In this document: in pieces, positions 32,892 to 41,258 of the stretch
Layout: each line of letters starts with the position of its first letter
Position numbering within the stretch: the first letter of the stretch is position 1
NCBI RefSeq assembly: GCF_003952265.1
Contig: NZ_CP034438.1
Coordinates: forward strand, 1,984,001 to 2,048,000
Reading direction: 5' to 3'
Length of the DNA stretch: 64,000 bases
Origin: Flaviflexus salsibiostraticola
GTDB taxonomy: Bacteria; Actinomycetota; Actinomycetes; Actinomycetales; Actinomycetaceae
Notes under the pieces: model-generated
Told to the model about the DNA's origin: nothing
Databases searched by the model: none
The model's input: the letters and a program-made list of their open reading frames with translations, nothing else
Program-made: the position numbers and the translations under genes

Positions 32892-33557
32892 TTATTGGTC
32901 GAGCCGGGGCGGCGGCGGGTTGAGTGTGCCGAGCCAGAAGAGCCGGCGGAAGTAGATGTTGGCGATGGAGCCGACGAGGAGGGCGGTGATGACCGTGCCG
33001 AGGCCGATGCCGCGCAGCTCTCCGAAGAACGCGAAGGAGCAGATCGCGGCGATGGTGATGAGCGTCCAGTCGAAGATGACCTTGACCGTCCCGAAACGCA
33101 CCTTGGTCACGATCCCGATCGCCTTGACCGCGCCCTCGCCCGGCACGACGAGCACGCCGGGCGAGACCTGGAGTGCGATGCCGAAGGCAAGGATGGTGCA
33201 CCCGATGACGACCACGAGCAGCTGGAGCCACATCGCCTCTGGATTCATCCAGCCCAGCGCCCACAGCGAGATATCGATGAACCCGGAGAAGATGACGTTG
33301 ACGAGGAGCTGGAGCCACTGGATCGGCGGGAACCGCCGCCGCAGGAGGACTGCCTGCAGAACGATGAAGAGGAAGTTGAGAACGAAGGTGAATGCGCCGA
33401 TCGAGGGTGGGAAGCGGAAGCTGGCGACGTAGGACAGCGAGGTGATCGGGGTGGTCCCAAGTGAGGCTTTCGTGATGAACGCGATTCCGAAGGCCGTGAC
33501 GACGACGCCGACGAGGAATCACATGTACCTGGCGAAGAGGGAGGGACGTTTTACCAC
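32892..33557 (-). pseudogene. YczE/YitT-like membrane protein interrupted by a nonsense codon
   Basis: From GTG 33557 the minus strand reads VVKRPSLFARYM, TGA (33521-33519), FLVGVVVTAFGIAFITKA, LGTTPITSLSYVASFRF, and stays open to 32892. The whole (about 221 codons) has five to six membrane spans, including WMNPEAMWLQLLVVVIGCTI and LQVSPGVLVVPGEGAVKAIG, typical of the YczE/YitT-type integral membrane family. The single in-frame TGA replaces a residue inside the first span. No alternative start follows it until ATG 33248, which would lack about half the protein. It is either a recent pseudogene or a sequencing error. Confidence 0.75.
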
Positions 33558-33681
33558 TGTTCGACTTTAGTCCCGTTTCGTGCTGTTTTCCGTCGTCTGT
33601 GACCAGATCGTCCCTGCGTGAGGCTGGGCTGGCGGGGCTGTGACCTGGGTTTTCGGCTGGTGAGGGTCAGAGGTCGACGAG

Positions 33682-33736
33682 TGTGAACTATCTGTGAGTC
33701 ATCGGTGTCGAAAAGGTGAAGTGAGCGTGACATACT
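33682..33736 (+). promoter_or_regulatory. Five tandem RegX3/PhoP-like boxes and -10 before pit
   Basis: TGTGAA (33682), TGTGAG (33693), GGTGTC (33704), GGTGAA (33715) and CGTGAC (33726) are spaced exactly 11 bp. They end at a -10-like CATACT (33731-33736) and so occupy the -35 region of the pit promoter. The unit is the complement of the actinobacterial GTTCACC phosphate box. Five in-phase copies would allow cooperative binding of several RegX3 dimers. The intergenic DNA 33558-33681 otherwise shows nothing. Confidence 0.62.
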
Positions 33737-33787
33737 CGTTCTGGCAACCTGGACAAGAGCGTCCAGCCGGATGTTATGTGGAGTGGC

Positions 33788-35407
33788 ATGGCGACCCGAT
33801 CACCGAAGCCGAACTCAGCCGAAACGCTGGCGTTCCGTGACGTTCTTGAGAAGAATACGGGCTGGAATATAGGTTTCGCTCTCTTGATGGGTGTCTCCTT
33901 CTATCTCTTTGTGAGATGGGGACTGGACTACATTGCCCCGGATGCGAGCGTCCCACTCTTCCTCCTGTCGACGCTCTTCGGTCTCTTCATGGCCTTTAAC
34001 ATTGGCGGGAATGACGTCGCCAACTCCTTCGGCACCTCCGTGGGTGCTGGAACGCTGACGATCAAACAGGCTCTGCTCATCGCTGCCGTGTTCGAGGTCA
34101 GCGGCGCCGTCATCGCGGGCGGTGAGGTCACCGATACGGTGCGCAGCGGCATCGTTGATCTCAGCGCGGTATCCATGAGCGCGAACGATTTCATGTACAT
34201 CATGATGAGCTCGCTGCTCGCCGCCGCGATCTGGCTCCTCTTCGCCTCGAAGAGGGGCTATCCCGTCTCGACGACGCACTCGATCGTCGGTGGCATTGTC
34301 GGTGCCGCCGTCATGGTCGGTGCCGTCACCGGCGCAGACAACGCGTTTGACATGGTCCAGTGGGGCCAGATCGGCCAGATCGCCATCTCCTGGGTGCTGT
34401 CACCGCTGCTCGGCGGGCTCGTCTCGTATGTCATGTACCGGTGGATCAAGAAGCACATCCTCCAGTTCAACGACGCGGCGGACGAAGCGCTGGCGGCGCT
34501 GGGTCAGCGGCGCCAGAAGCATCTCATGGAGCACAAGCGTGCCTTCGAGGTGCTCAGCGACCTGCAGGGCATGGCCTACACGGAGGCTCTCGAGCGCGAC
34601 GAGAGGCGTGTGAAGACCGGCGACTACAAGCTCGACGAGCTCGAATCCGAGTACTACCGCGAGCTGGAGCTCATCGACCGCGAGGCGCGGAAGATCGACG
34701 CCCACCGGGCCCTGGAGAAGTGGGTGCCCGCCCTCGCATCCTTCGGCGCACTCGTCATCGCCTCCATGCTGATCTTCAAGGGCCTGTCCAACCTTGAGCT
34801 GGGACTGACAGCGGAGATGCAGTTCGGAATCCTCGCCATGGTTACTCTCGGCGCGTGGATGGCCACGTCGATCCTTGTCCGTCTCCTCAAGCGCAAGTCA
34901 CTCCAGCGCTCCACCTTCCTCGTGTTCTCGTGGATGCAGGTGTTCACGGCCTCCGCCTTCGCCTTCTCCCACGGCTCGAATGACATCGCCAACGCGATCG
35001 GTCCGTTCGTCGCCATCCTCGACGTTCTCCGAACAGGGACCCTCGAGGACATGGCACCCGTTCCCACGGCCGCGCTCGTCACCTTCGGCGTCGCCCTCGT
35101 CGTGGGCCTGTGGTTCACGGGTCGCAACGTCATCCGCACCGTCGGCACGAGCCTGACGAAGATGCACCCATCGTCGGGTTTCGCGGCAGAGCTGTCGGCC
35201 GCCATGGTCGTCATGGCCGCATCGGTCCTCGGGCTGCCCGTCTCCTCGACCCATATCCTCATCGGCGCCGTCCTCGGCATCGGCGTCGTCAACAGGGCGG
35301 CCAACTGGAAGCTCATGAAGTCGATCGGCATCACCTGGGTCGTCACTCTGCCGGTCGTCTCGATCCTTGCCGCCATCATCGTCATCGTGCTGCGCATGGT
35401 CTTCTGA
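33788..35407 (+). CDS. pit: Inorganic phosphate transporter, Pit family
   Basis: A 539-residue low-affinity phosphate/metal symporter of the PHO4 family. The duplicated signature is clear: [18 protein letters not shown] (about 72-89) and [17 protein letters not shown] (about 397-413), each followed by a [11 protein letters not shown] / [14 protein letters not shown] motif. About ten spans flank a large charged cytoplasmic loop (about 225-310) rich in Glu/Arg. ATG 33788 has GGAG upstream; ATG 33776 is an alternative. The promoter carries phosphate-type boxes, so RegX3 control is likely. DoxX follows 93 bases downstream. Confidence 0.93.
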   Translation: MATRSPKPNSAETLAFRDVLEKNTGWNIGFALLMGVSFYLFVRWGLDYIAPDASVPLFLLSTLFGLFMAFNIGGNDVANSFGTSVGAGTLTIKQALLIAAVFEVSGAVIAGGEVTDTVRSGIVDLSAVSMSANDFMYIMMSSLLAAAIWLLFASKRGYPVSTTHSIVGGIVGAAVMVGAVTGADNAFDMVQWGQIGQIAISWVLSPLLGGLVSYVMYRWIKKHILQFNDAADEALAALGQRRQKHLMEHKRAFEVLSDLQGMAYTEALERDERRVKTGDYKLDELESEYYRELELIDREARKIDAHRALEKWVPALASFGALVIASMLIFKGLSNLELGLTAEMQFGILAMVTLGAWMATSILVRLLKRKSLQRSTFLVFSWMQVFTASAFAFSHGSNDIANAIGPFVAILDVLRTGTLEDMAPVPTAALVTFGVALVVGLWFTGRNVIRTVGTSLTKMHPSSGFAAELSAAMVVMAASVLGLPVSSTHILIGAVLGIGVVNRAANWKLMKSIGITWVVTLPVVSILAAIIVIVLRMVF

Positions 35408-35500
35408 TACGTGTCAGCTGTCAGCAATCTTCCCGGCGTTCTCCAAGCAGGCATGCTTAGACTCGAGGGAATTCGACAGCGACAACGTAGGAGACGAACC

Positions 35501-35902
35501 ATGAAACTGAGCAACGCGATTCTCCGGGGCATTCCCGGTGCATTCATCCTCAATTCGGGCGTAGGCAAACTCGGCATGGACGAGGGCACTGCCGAGCATC
35601 TGCAGAACATGGCGAAGGTGGCTGTGCCCGCACTCGGCAACATGAGCCCCAAGGAGTTCGGCAGGTTCCTCAGCTACGGCGAGACCGCCGTCGGTGCGGC
35701 CCTCCTCCTACCCTTCGTGCCCACCCGGATCGCAGGCCTCGCCCTCACGACGTTCGGTGCTGGCATGGTCGCCAGCTACCTCAAGCTCCCGGGCATGACA
35801 CAGGAGGATGGCATCCGACCGACGGACGATGGCATCGCCCTCGCGAAGGACAGCTGGCTCCTCGCCATCGGCGCTGCACTCGCGCTCCGCGGCTCAAAGT
35901 AG
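35501..35902 (+). CDS. DoxX-like small membrane protein
   Basis: A 133-residue protein with the start LSNAILRGIPGAFILNSGVGKLG, a middle YGETAVGAALLLPFVPTRIAGLAL and a C-terminal SWLLAIGAALAL; about three to four membrane spans as in the DoxX/SURF4-like family. In mycobacteria DoxX works with SodA and SseA in a membrane oxidoreductase complex; no such genes are here. ATG 35501 has GGAG ten bases upstream. A perfect 22-bp hairpin ends the transcript. Confidence 0.7.
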   Translation: MKLSNAILRGIPGAFILNSGVGKLGMDEGTAEHLQNMAKVAVPALGNMSPKEFGRFLSYGETAVGAALLLPFVPTRIAGLALTTFGAGMVASYLKLPGMTQEDGIRPTDDGIALAKDSWLLAIGAALALRGSK

Positions 35903-35910
35903 TCCCACCC

Positions 35911-35957
35911 AGAATCAGTGAAGCCGCAGGCCGATGGCCTGCGGCTTCACTGATTCT
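35911..35957. terminator. Long bidirectional terminator between doxX and ligD
   Basis: A 22-bp perfect stem begins AGAATCAGTG at 35911 and closes CACTGATTCT at 35957 around GAT, between convergent genes. Confidence 0.82.
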
Positions 35958-35983
35958 GCGTTCCTCTCCCCGTGGTGGTCTGC

Positions 35984-38497
35984 TCAGACCTCCCATCGCA
36001 CGTCACCGGGTGCCTTGTCCTCGCGCCACCCGCGCCACACGGCGTGGCGCACGCTGCCGCCTCGAGTCCGACCGGCAATCGACACCTCGGCGACGAGTTT
36101 CGGCGTCACCCACCACGCGTCCCTCCTGTCAGCGTCGGGTATACCCGCGATCGGCGGAGTCTTCCGTCTGATCCGTTCCAGCCGCTTCTTGATCTCCGCC
36201 AGCTGGGCCTGGGTGAATCCAGTGCCGACCCGCCCGGCGTAGACCAGATCCCCCTCCCCGTCCGGGACCGCGACGAGAAGGGACCTGATCCGGTCTGGAT
36301 TGTCCGCCCCGTGCCGGGCGCCGACGATGACGACCTCTTGATGGATCTGGAGTTTGAGCTTGATCCAGGCGGAGCCTCGCTGGCCCGAGAGATACGTGGA
36401 GTCGATTCTCTTGGCGACGACGCCCTCCAGGCCGAGCTCGCGGCTCACCCGCTGGGCGAGCTCAAGCCGGCCGGTGTGTGCGGGTGGGATGGCAATGGCC
36501 TCCCCGGCGGCAAGGGAGTCCAGCAGGATCTCCCGGCGCTCGCGGTAGGGAGTCCTCACGAGGGAGCGGCCCGCGCCTGGACCGGGCGGCCCGAGTTGGA
36601 GGATGTCGAAGACCATATAGCGCAGCTCAGCGGCCTCGCCATCCTTGATCGAGGCCTGCAGGAGCCCAAAGTCGGGCCGCCCCTGCTCGTCGAGGGCGAC
36701 CAGCTCCCCGTCGAGGACTGCTCCGCCCTGTTCGCCGGCCTCACCCTGCAACAGCTCAACGAGCTCGATTCCCGCGGGGAAGGCGTGTGTCAGGTCTTTG
36801 CCGTTCCGACTTGCGAGGGCGAGTCCGCCTCCCGTGTCAACGCCGGTGATGATGCGGTAGCCGTCCCACTTCATCTCGAATGCCCATTCCTCGCCGTCGG
36901 CGATGCTGCGCGCGATCTCAGCGGGTGTGCCGCGGGTGGCGAGCATGGGCGCCGGAAGGTCGCTCACGCTGACGGTCGGCTGGGGGTCAGTCCGCGGCCT
37001 GTCCGAGGGCTTCGACCGGGGACCCGTGGCCGTTGTAGACCCCGTGTCCTTCGAGGTGCCCGTGTCTGTGCCGTCAGAGGCCGAGGTGTCTTCGTCCGGC
37101 TGATCGTTCATGAGTCGGATAAGCCAATTCTTGTCCTCGCCCATGCCCGGAGCGTTGATAAGGGCGTAGCGCCGTGGGACCCCGCCGAGCCCTCCATCTG
37201 GCCTGCCGTGGAGGACAACGATGACCTCTTTGCCCTCGCGCCACTTCTCACGCTCATAGACGCCCGCGTCCCAGATCGTCACCTCCCCGGCACCATATTC
37301 GCCCGGGGCGATCGTGCCCTCGAACGTGCCGTACTCGAGAGGGTGGTCCTCGGTCATGACCGCCAGGCGGTTGGTGTCCTTCTCGAGCGGAGGGCTCTTC
37401 GGCACCGCCCACGAGACGAGAACTCCCGAGTGTTCGAGACGGAAATCCCAGTGGAGGCGCCGGGCGTGATGCTCCTGAATGACGAAAGATGGCAGGTCGC
37501 CCTCGTCAAGGGTGCGGGGTCGAGGGGGATCCGCTGGTACGGGCTCAGCCGTCTTCTCTGGGTTCCTCATCGACCTGTACGTGGTGAGCCGATCAACCGT
37601 CTCCGCTTCTGATCCCGCAGCGAGCGGCGCAATCGGGTCGAACCCGTCGGCCAGGCGATCGAGGACCTGTTCCATCACCAGATGGTCGAGGTCGGGCTCA
37701 TCGAGCTCCTCCCACGTGCGGGGAGCGGCGACGGTCGGCCTGAGGCGACCGCGGAGCGAATAGGGGCTGATCGTCGTCTTCGAGGCGCTGTTCTGGCTCC
37801 AATCGACGAAGACCTTCCCGGTTCGCTTCGCCTTCTTCATCTCCGACACGACGAGGTCGCCATGGTCGGCTTCGAGGGCTCGGGCAAGCTCCTTGGCGAC
37901 GGAGGAGATCGCGTCAGAGTTGTGGGCGCCCTCGAGCGGGGCGTACAGGTGAATCCCCTTCGAGCCCGAGGTGACCGGGTACGTCTCCATCCCCATGTCA
38001 TCGAGGATCTCGCGGCACCAGCGGGCCACCTCCGCGCATTCGATCAGCCCGACGCCGGGTCCGGGGTCGAGATCGAGGACGAGCCGGTCGGGATTGCGGG
38101 GCTGGCCGTTCCGGCCGAATCGCCACTGCGGCACGTGCAGCTCGAGGGCCGCCACCTGAGCGAACCACGCGAGCGTGGCCGGCTCCTCGACGAGCGGGTA
38201 GCGGTTGATGCGACTCGAGTGGGTGATCTTGCCGACCGGGATCCAGGAGGGCGCGGAATCCTCGAGATCCTTGCGGAAGAAGACCTCGCCGGGCTCCTCG
38301 GCGGTGCCGACACCGTCGACCCATCGCTTGCGGGTGACGGGCCTGCCGCGAAGGAGCGGGAGAATCGCGTCGGCCACGGCGAGGTAATAGTGGATGACCT
38401 CAGCCTTGGTCGTCCCCGTCTCGGGGTACATCACCTTGCCCAGATTGGTGACCGACAGTGAGCGCTCGCCAACCTGGAACTTCTTCCCGTGGGCCAC
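35984..38497 (-). CDS. ligD: Multifunctional ATP-dependent DNA ligase LigD (NHEJ)
   Basis: An 837-residue fused NHEJ enzyme in the mycobacterial order. Polymerase/primase domain about 10-290 with LDLDPGPGVGL (metal Asp pair) and SGSKGIHLYAPL. Phosphoesterase domain about 335-475: FVIQEHHARRLHWDFRLEHSG with the catalytic His/Asp cluster. A Thr/Ser/Pro/Asp-rich linker (about 490-540) leads to the ligase domain about 550-835, whose adenylated Lys lies in EMKWDGYR, with DGELVALD and EGVVAKR. GTG 38497 has AAAGGA upstream. Divergent from ku, its partner. Confidence 0.96.
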   Translation of the reverse strand: MAHGKKFQVGERSLSVTNLGKVMYPETGTTKAEVIHYYLAVADAILPLLRGRPVTRKRWVDGVGTAEEPGEVFFRKDLEDSAPSWIPVGKITHSSRINRYPLVEEPATLAWFAQVAALELHVPQWRFGRNGQPRNPDRLVLDLDPGPGVGLIECAEVARWCREILDDMGMETYPVTSGSKGIHLYAPLEGAHNSDAISSVAKELARALEADHGDLVVSEMKKAKRTGKVFVDWSQNSASKTTISPYSLRGRLRPTVAAPRTWEELDEPDLDHLVMEQVLDRLADGFDPIAPLAAGSEAETVDRLTTYRSMRNPEKTAEPVPADPPRPRTLDEGDLPSFVIQEHHARRLHWDFRLEHSGVLVSWAVPKSPPLEKDTNRLAVMTEDHPLEYGTFEGTIAPGEYGAGEVTIWDAGVYEREKWREGKEVIVVLHGRPDGGLGGVPRRYALINAPGMGEDKNWLIRLMNDQPDEDTSASDGTDTGTSKDTGSTTATGPRSKPSDRPRTDPQPTVSVSDLPAPMLATRGTPAEIARSIADGEEWAFEMKWDGYRIITGVDTGGGLALASRNGKDLTHAFPAGIELVELLQGEAGEQGGAVLDGELVALDEQGRPDFGLLQASIKDGEAAELRYMVFDILQLGPPGPGAGRSLVRTPYRERREILLDSLAAGEAIAIPPAHTGRLELAQRVSRELGLEGVVAKRIDSTYLSGQRGSAWIKLKLQIHQEVVIVGARHGADNPDRIRSLLVAVPDGEGDLVYAGRVGTGFTQAQLAEIKKRLERIRRKTPPIAGIPDADRRDAWWVTPKLVAEVSIAGRTRGGSVRHAVWRGWREDKAPGDVRWEV

Positions 38498-38578
38498 GGC
38501 CGTTCCTTTCTCGAGCGTTCTCTGAGAGTAGACTCCATGTCTTTGCCGCTCAACCTTTCGGCAAGGGGGCGGTCTGTC

Positions 38579-38584
38579 TAGGCT
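38579..38584 (+). promoter_or_regulatory. -10 element TAGGCT of ku (leaderless)
   Basis: TAGGCT, seven bases, then ATG 38592; no SD. Confidence 0.5.
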
Positions 38585-38591
38585 GTGCGAC

Positions 38592-39437
38592 ATGCGTGCA
38601 GTGTGGACGGGTGCAATCACCTTCGGCCTCGTCAATGTTCCGGTCAAGGCCTACAGCGCGGTGGAGGATCATGACATCCGTTTCCACCAGGTCCACAATG
38701 CCGACGGCGGCCGAATCAGGTACGAGCGCAAGTGCGAAGTGTGCGGCAAGAAGGTCGAATACAAGGACATCGACAAGGCCTATCAGGAGGGTGAGGACAC
38801 GGTCGTCATCACCGAGGAGGACCTGAAATCCCTGCCCTCCGCGGAGAACCGCGAGATCGAGGTCGTCCAGTTCGTGCCGGGCGACCAGGTCGACCCCATC
38901 ATGTTCGAGCGCAGCTACTATCTTGAACCCGAGGGCAAGTCGCCCAAGTCCTATCTGCTCCTTCGCCAGACGCTCGAGGACACCGACCGTATCGCCATCG
39001 TCCAGTTCGCGCTGCGCCAGAAGACCCGCCTCGGTGCGCTTCGCGTCCGCGGCAAGGTGCTCATCCTCCACGGCCTCCTGTGGGCCGATGAGGTGCGCGA
39101 GATGGACTTCCCGAATGCGAAGTCGAGGGCGAAGATCAGCGACCAGGAGCTTAAGCTGTCGGCCGCCCTCGTCGACCAGTTCGCCTCGGACTTCACACCA
39201 AAGGACTTTGAGGACGAGTACCAGATCGAGCTGCGCAAACTCATCGACGCCAAGCTCAAAGAAGGAGACACCCTCGACACGGCCGCGACCTTCGGGGAGC
39301 GGGAGGAGCATGCTGAGGATGAGGCCGACGTCATCGACCTTATGGAGGCGCTCAAGGCCTCCCTCGATAAGAAGCGCGGCTCTGAGCGCAAGTCGAAACG
39401 AGGCAGCGGAGGGAAGAATCCCTCGAAAAGTGCGTGA
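38592..39437 (+). CDS. ku: Non-homologous end-joining protein Ku
   Basis: A 281-residue bacterial Ku that forms a ring on double-strand DNA ends and recruits LigD. Start MRAVWTGAITFGLVNVPVKAY is canonical, followed by the Cys pair CEVCGKKVEYKDIDKAY, and FVPGDQVDPIMFERSYYLEP. The C-terminal tail (about 255-281) is Lys/Arg/Ser-rich and should bind DNA. ATG 38592 is seven bases after a TAGGCT -10, so likely leaderless. Ninety-four bases separate it from divergent ligD. Confidence 0.96.
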   Translation: MRAVWTGAITFGLVNVPVKAYSAVEDHDIRFHQVHNADGGRIRYERKCEVCGKKVEYKDIDKAYQEGEDTVVITEEDLKSLPSAENREIEVVQFVPGDQVDPIMFERSYYLEPEGKSPKSYLLLRQTLEDTDRIAIVQFALRQKTRLGALRVRGKVLILHGLLWADEVREMDFPNAKSRAKISDQELKLSAALVDQFASDFTPKDFEDEYQIELRKLIDAKLKEGDTLDTAATFGEREEHAEDEADVIDLMEALKASLDKKRGSERKSKRGSGGKNPSKSA

Positions 39438-39574
39438 GGAAAGGGTTCGCACGCGGGACCGATCTGTTGACAGGTCCAGCCTCCATGATCGTTCAGTGCA
39501 GCGCGAACCCGTCGCTCGCCGTTGCCAGGACTCGCGCCCCAGCACGTTGAGCGTATGCCCTCACGGGCTGGAGC

Positions 39575-39597
39575 GTATGACCGCGTCGCGGTCATAC
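39575..39597. terminator. Hairpin downstream of ku
   Basis: GTATGACCGC-GTC-GCGGTCATAC, a 10-bp perfect stem 138 bases after ku; no T run. Between 39438 and 39574 nothing else is recognisable. Confidence 0.35.
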
Positions 39598-39853
39598 TGG
39601 GCTGGAGCCCGGCCAACGCAGCGCCGACATCAGCCCGTCGATGAGGTGGATGCCGATCGTGACGGGGCTACAGGTGTTCATCGACATGCTGGGCTCCGAG
39701 GCGGTCCCCGCGGCCTACGGCCACAACTATGGCAATGTCGCCCTCGCCGGCTGGCAGCAGATCACGCCCGATTTGGGCCTCGACAGGGAGGTGTTGGCGA
39801 AGATTCAGGCTGAGATCGAAGCCTATGCGCCGATTCCACTCTTCGAGGAGTAG
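39581..39853 (+). pseudogene. C-terminal remnant of an alpha/beta-hydrolase (Abhydrolase_9 type)
   Basis: The frame open from 39581 reads ...SADISPSMRWMPIVTGLQVFIDML, then VPAAYGHNYGNVALAGWQQI and stops at 39851-39853. This resembles the end of the large integral-membrane alpha/beta-hydrolases of PF10081 (SP-MRW-PIVT--Q---D, P-G-GH-Y), usually over 500 residues. Only about 85 codons remain, with no catalytic Ser; a TGA at 39578-39580 closes the frame on the left. It is probably a deletion relic. An ATG at 39641 would give a 70-residue peptide if expressed. Confidence 0.55.
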
Positions 39854-39900
39854 AATTTCTGGCTCATCTCATCGCCCTGAGAACGCCGGATCAGTCTGTC

Positions 39901-39934
39901 GCCGGCGGGCCGACTGGACTTTCGGCCCGCCGGC
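39901..39934. terminator. Hairpin between the hydrolase remnant and the HExxH gene
   Basis: GCCGGCGGGCCG (39901-39912) and CGGCCCGCCGGC (39923-39934), a 12-bp stem with a 10-base loop between convergent frames. Confidence 0.6.
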
Positions 39935-39954
39935 CCGCGCAGGACAGTCGAGGA

Positions 39955-40884
39955 TCAAGGCTGGCGGCCGGAGCGGACTGCCGCGGCGGCCGCGCCGTTC
40001 TGGCCGGCGCAGCTGTAGGTGCCCCTGGCACTGGTCGTGTCGGAGTACCCGAGCGAGATGGCGATGCAGGATGCGTTCTGTTCGAGACCGCGGGTTCCGC
40101 TTGTTCCGTAGATTGCGTTGAGGCGAGCCTGGGCGGTGGCGTAATCGTAATTGAAGGCGCGGGCCTGGAGGACATGGCCACACTCATGGGCCGCGGCGAA
40201 GCGGAGCGCACCCTGAGGTGTACCCGGGTGCGAGTTGAGGCGGATGATGTTCGTACCCCAGCGATTCATGCCGAGGTAACCGGCGCCGAGGTTCTCCCAC
40301 TGGACGGCGGCGCCGCAGACCTGGGCGGCGACACTCTCCGCAGCCGCGCGGCCTGACGGCGCAGGTGCCGGGGCGGGAGCGGGAGCAGGTGCTTGGGCCG
40401 GGGCTTGGCGAGGTGCCGGCGCAGGTGCGCCAGCCGAGGAGGCGGTGGTGGCCGGCGCAGCCTGCGGTGCCTCGGTCTGTTGGGCGACACTCTGTCCCCA
40501 TGCGACGTGAGTCTCCATGGCGGCCTTCGAGACGTTTCCGTCCTCATCGATGAGACGGGGATTTGAGAGCACGATGTCATAGTAGGCGCGGGCGGTGCCG
40601 TGCCAGCCGGGCTCTGCGTCCGAGCCGGCCTCGATCAGCTGCCTCATCTCCGGGCTGAGCTCATCGAAGGTGAGAATCGTGACCGGCTCTTCCGTCTTCT
40701 CGGCGGGCGGCTCCTTGGTCTCAGGCGTCGGCTCCTCGTCGGGGACCGGGCTGGCGGTGGAGGTTGAAACCTCTTCGATGGCTGACGGGGCCGGTTCGGG
40801 CTCTGCGGGCAAGGGGCTGAAATCTGTGGAGAATGCAGTGACGGCGAATGCGGCCGCCACGCATGAGATGAGAATCTTCTTCAT
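39955..40884 (-). CDS. Secreted protein with HExxH zinc-protease-like motif
   Basis: A 309-residue exported protein. Signal peptide about 1-25 (KKILISCVAAAFAVTAFS), then a Pro/Glu/Thr-rich region, a small domain about 68-130, an Ala-Pro repeat linker (PAPAPAPAPAP, about 155-180) and a C-terminal domain with FAAAHECGHVLQARAF. HECGH is a zincin HExxH, with possible third ligands downstream; four Cys may form disulfides. It may be a cell-wall-attached peptidase or a secreted toxin-like protein; the family is not recognised. It neighbours IS copies and a hydrolase remnant. Confidence 0.72.
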   Translation of the reverse strand: MKKILISCVAAAFAVTAFSTDFSPLPAEPEPAPSAIEEVSTSTASPVPDEEPTPETKEPPAEKTEEPVTILTFDELSPEMRQLIEAGSDAEPGWHGTARAYYDIVLSNPRLIDEDGNVSKAAMETHVAWGQSVAQQTEAPQAAPATTASSAGAPAPAPRQAPAQAPAPAPAPAPAPSGRAAAESVAAQVCGAAVQWENLGAGYLGMNRWGTNIIRLNSHPGTPQGALRFAAAHECGHVLQARAFNYDYATAQARLNAIYGTSGTRGLEQNASCIAISLGYSDTTSARGTYSCAGQNGAAAAAVRSGRQP

Positions 40885-41258
40885 GGCTCTTTCTGTTACG
40901 AGGGCAGCGGACAGCAGGCCCTGGCTGGCATATTTTTTGTTTTGGCACCCCGAGTACGCGTGTGATACAAGGAGCCATTAAGAATATAATGCATTGTACG
41001 ACGTTTCGTGTGAAATGGAAGGCCAATTCACGCCACATCTCGTTATAGACGCCAACTAGATTGAGAGTGCTCAGTCGACAACTTCGCGGCATGGAGGGGG
41101 TCGAAGTCCGGAATACGAGAGGCCGTGCGGGAGGAGAGTCTGTCGGGGGGCAGGGAGAGGGGTGACAACTCTGGTCGCCTGCCACCGTTCTGGCCCGGCG
41201 AGGCCGACGGTGGTGCGACTGAGGGCCGACGCGCGGACCTGCCGCACGAGCCCCACGC
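40885..41258. other. AT-richer intergenic region before the IS array
   Basis: No credible gene. 40921-41000 is unusually AT-rich for this chromosome (TATTTTTTGTTTT at 40931 and AATATAATGCATT at 40982), with a possible plus-strand -35 TTGGCA (40943) and -10 GATACA (40965). It probably contains the promoter of the HExxH gene. It may also mark the boundary of foreign DNA. Confidence 0.3.

Noticed and set aside
36900-38460. Plus-strand frames inside ligD
   Set aside because: LigD covers the segment with all three domains; the plus-strand frames show no motifs and mirror its codons.
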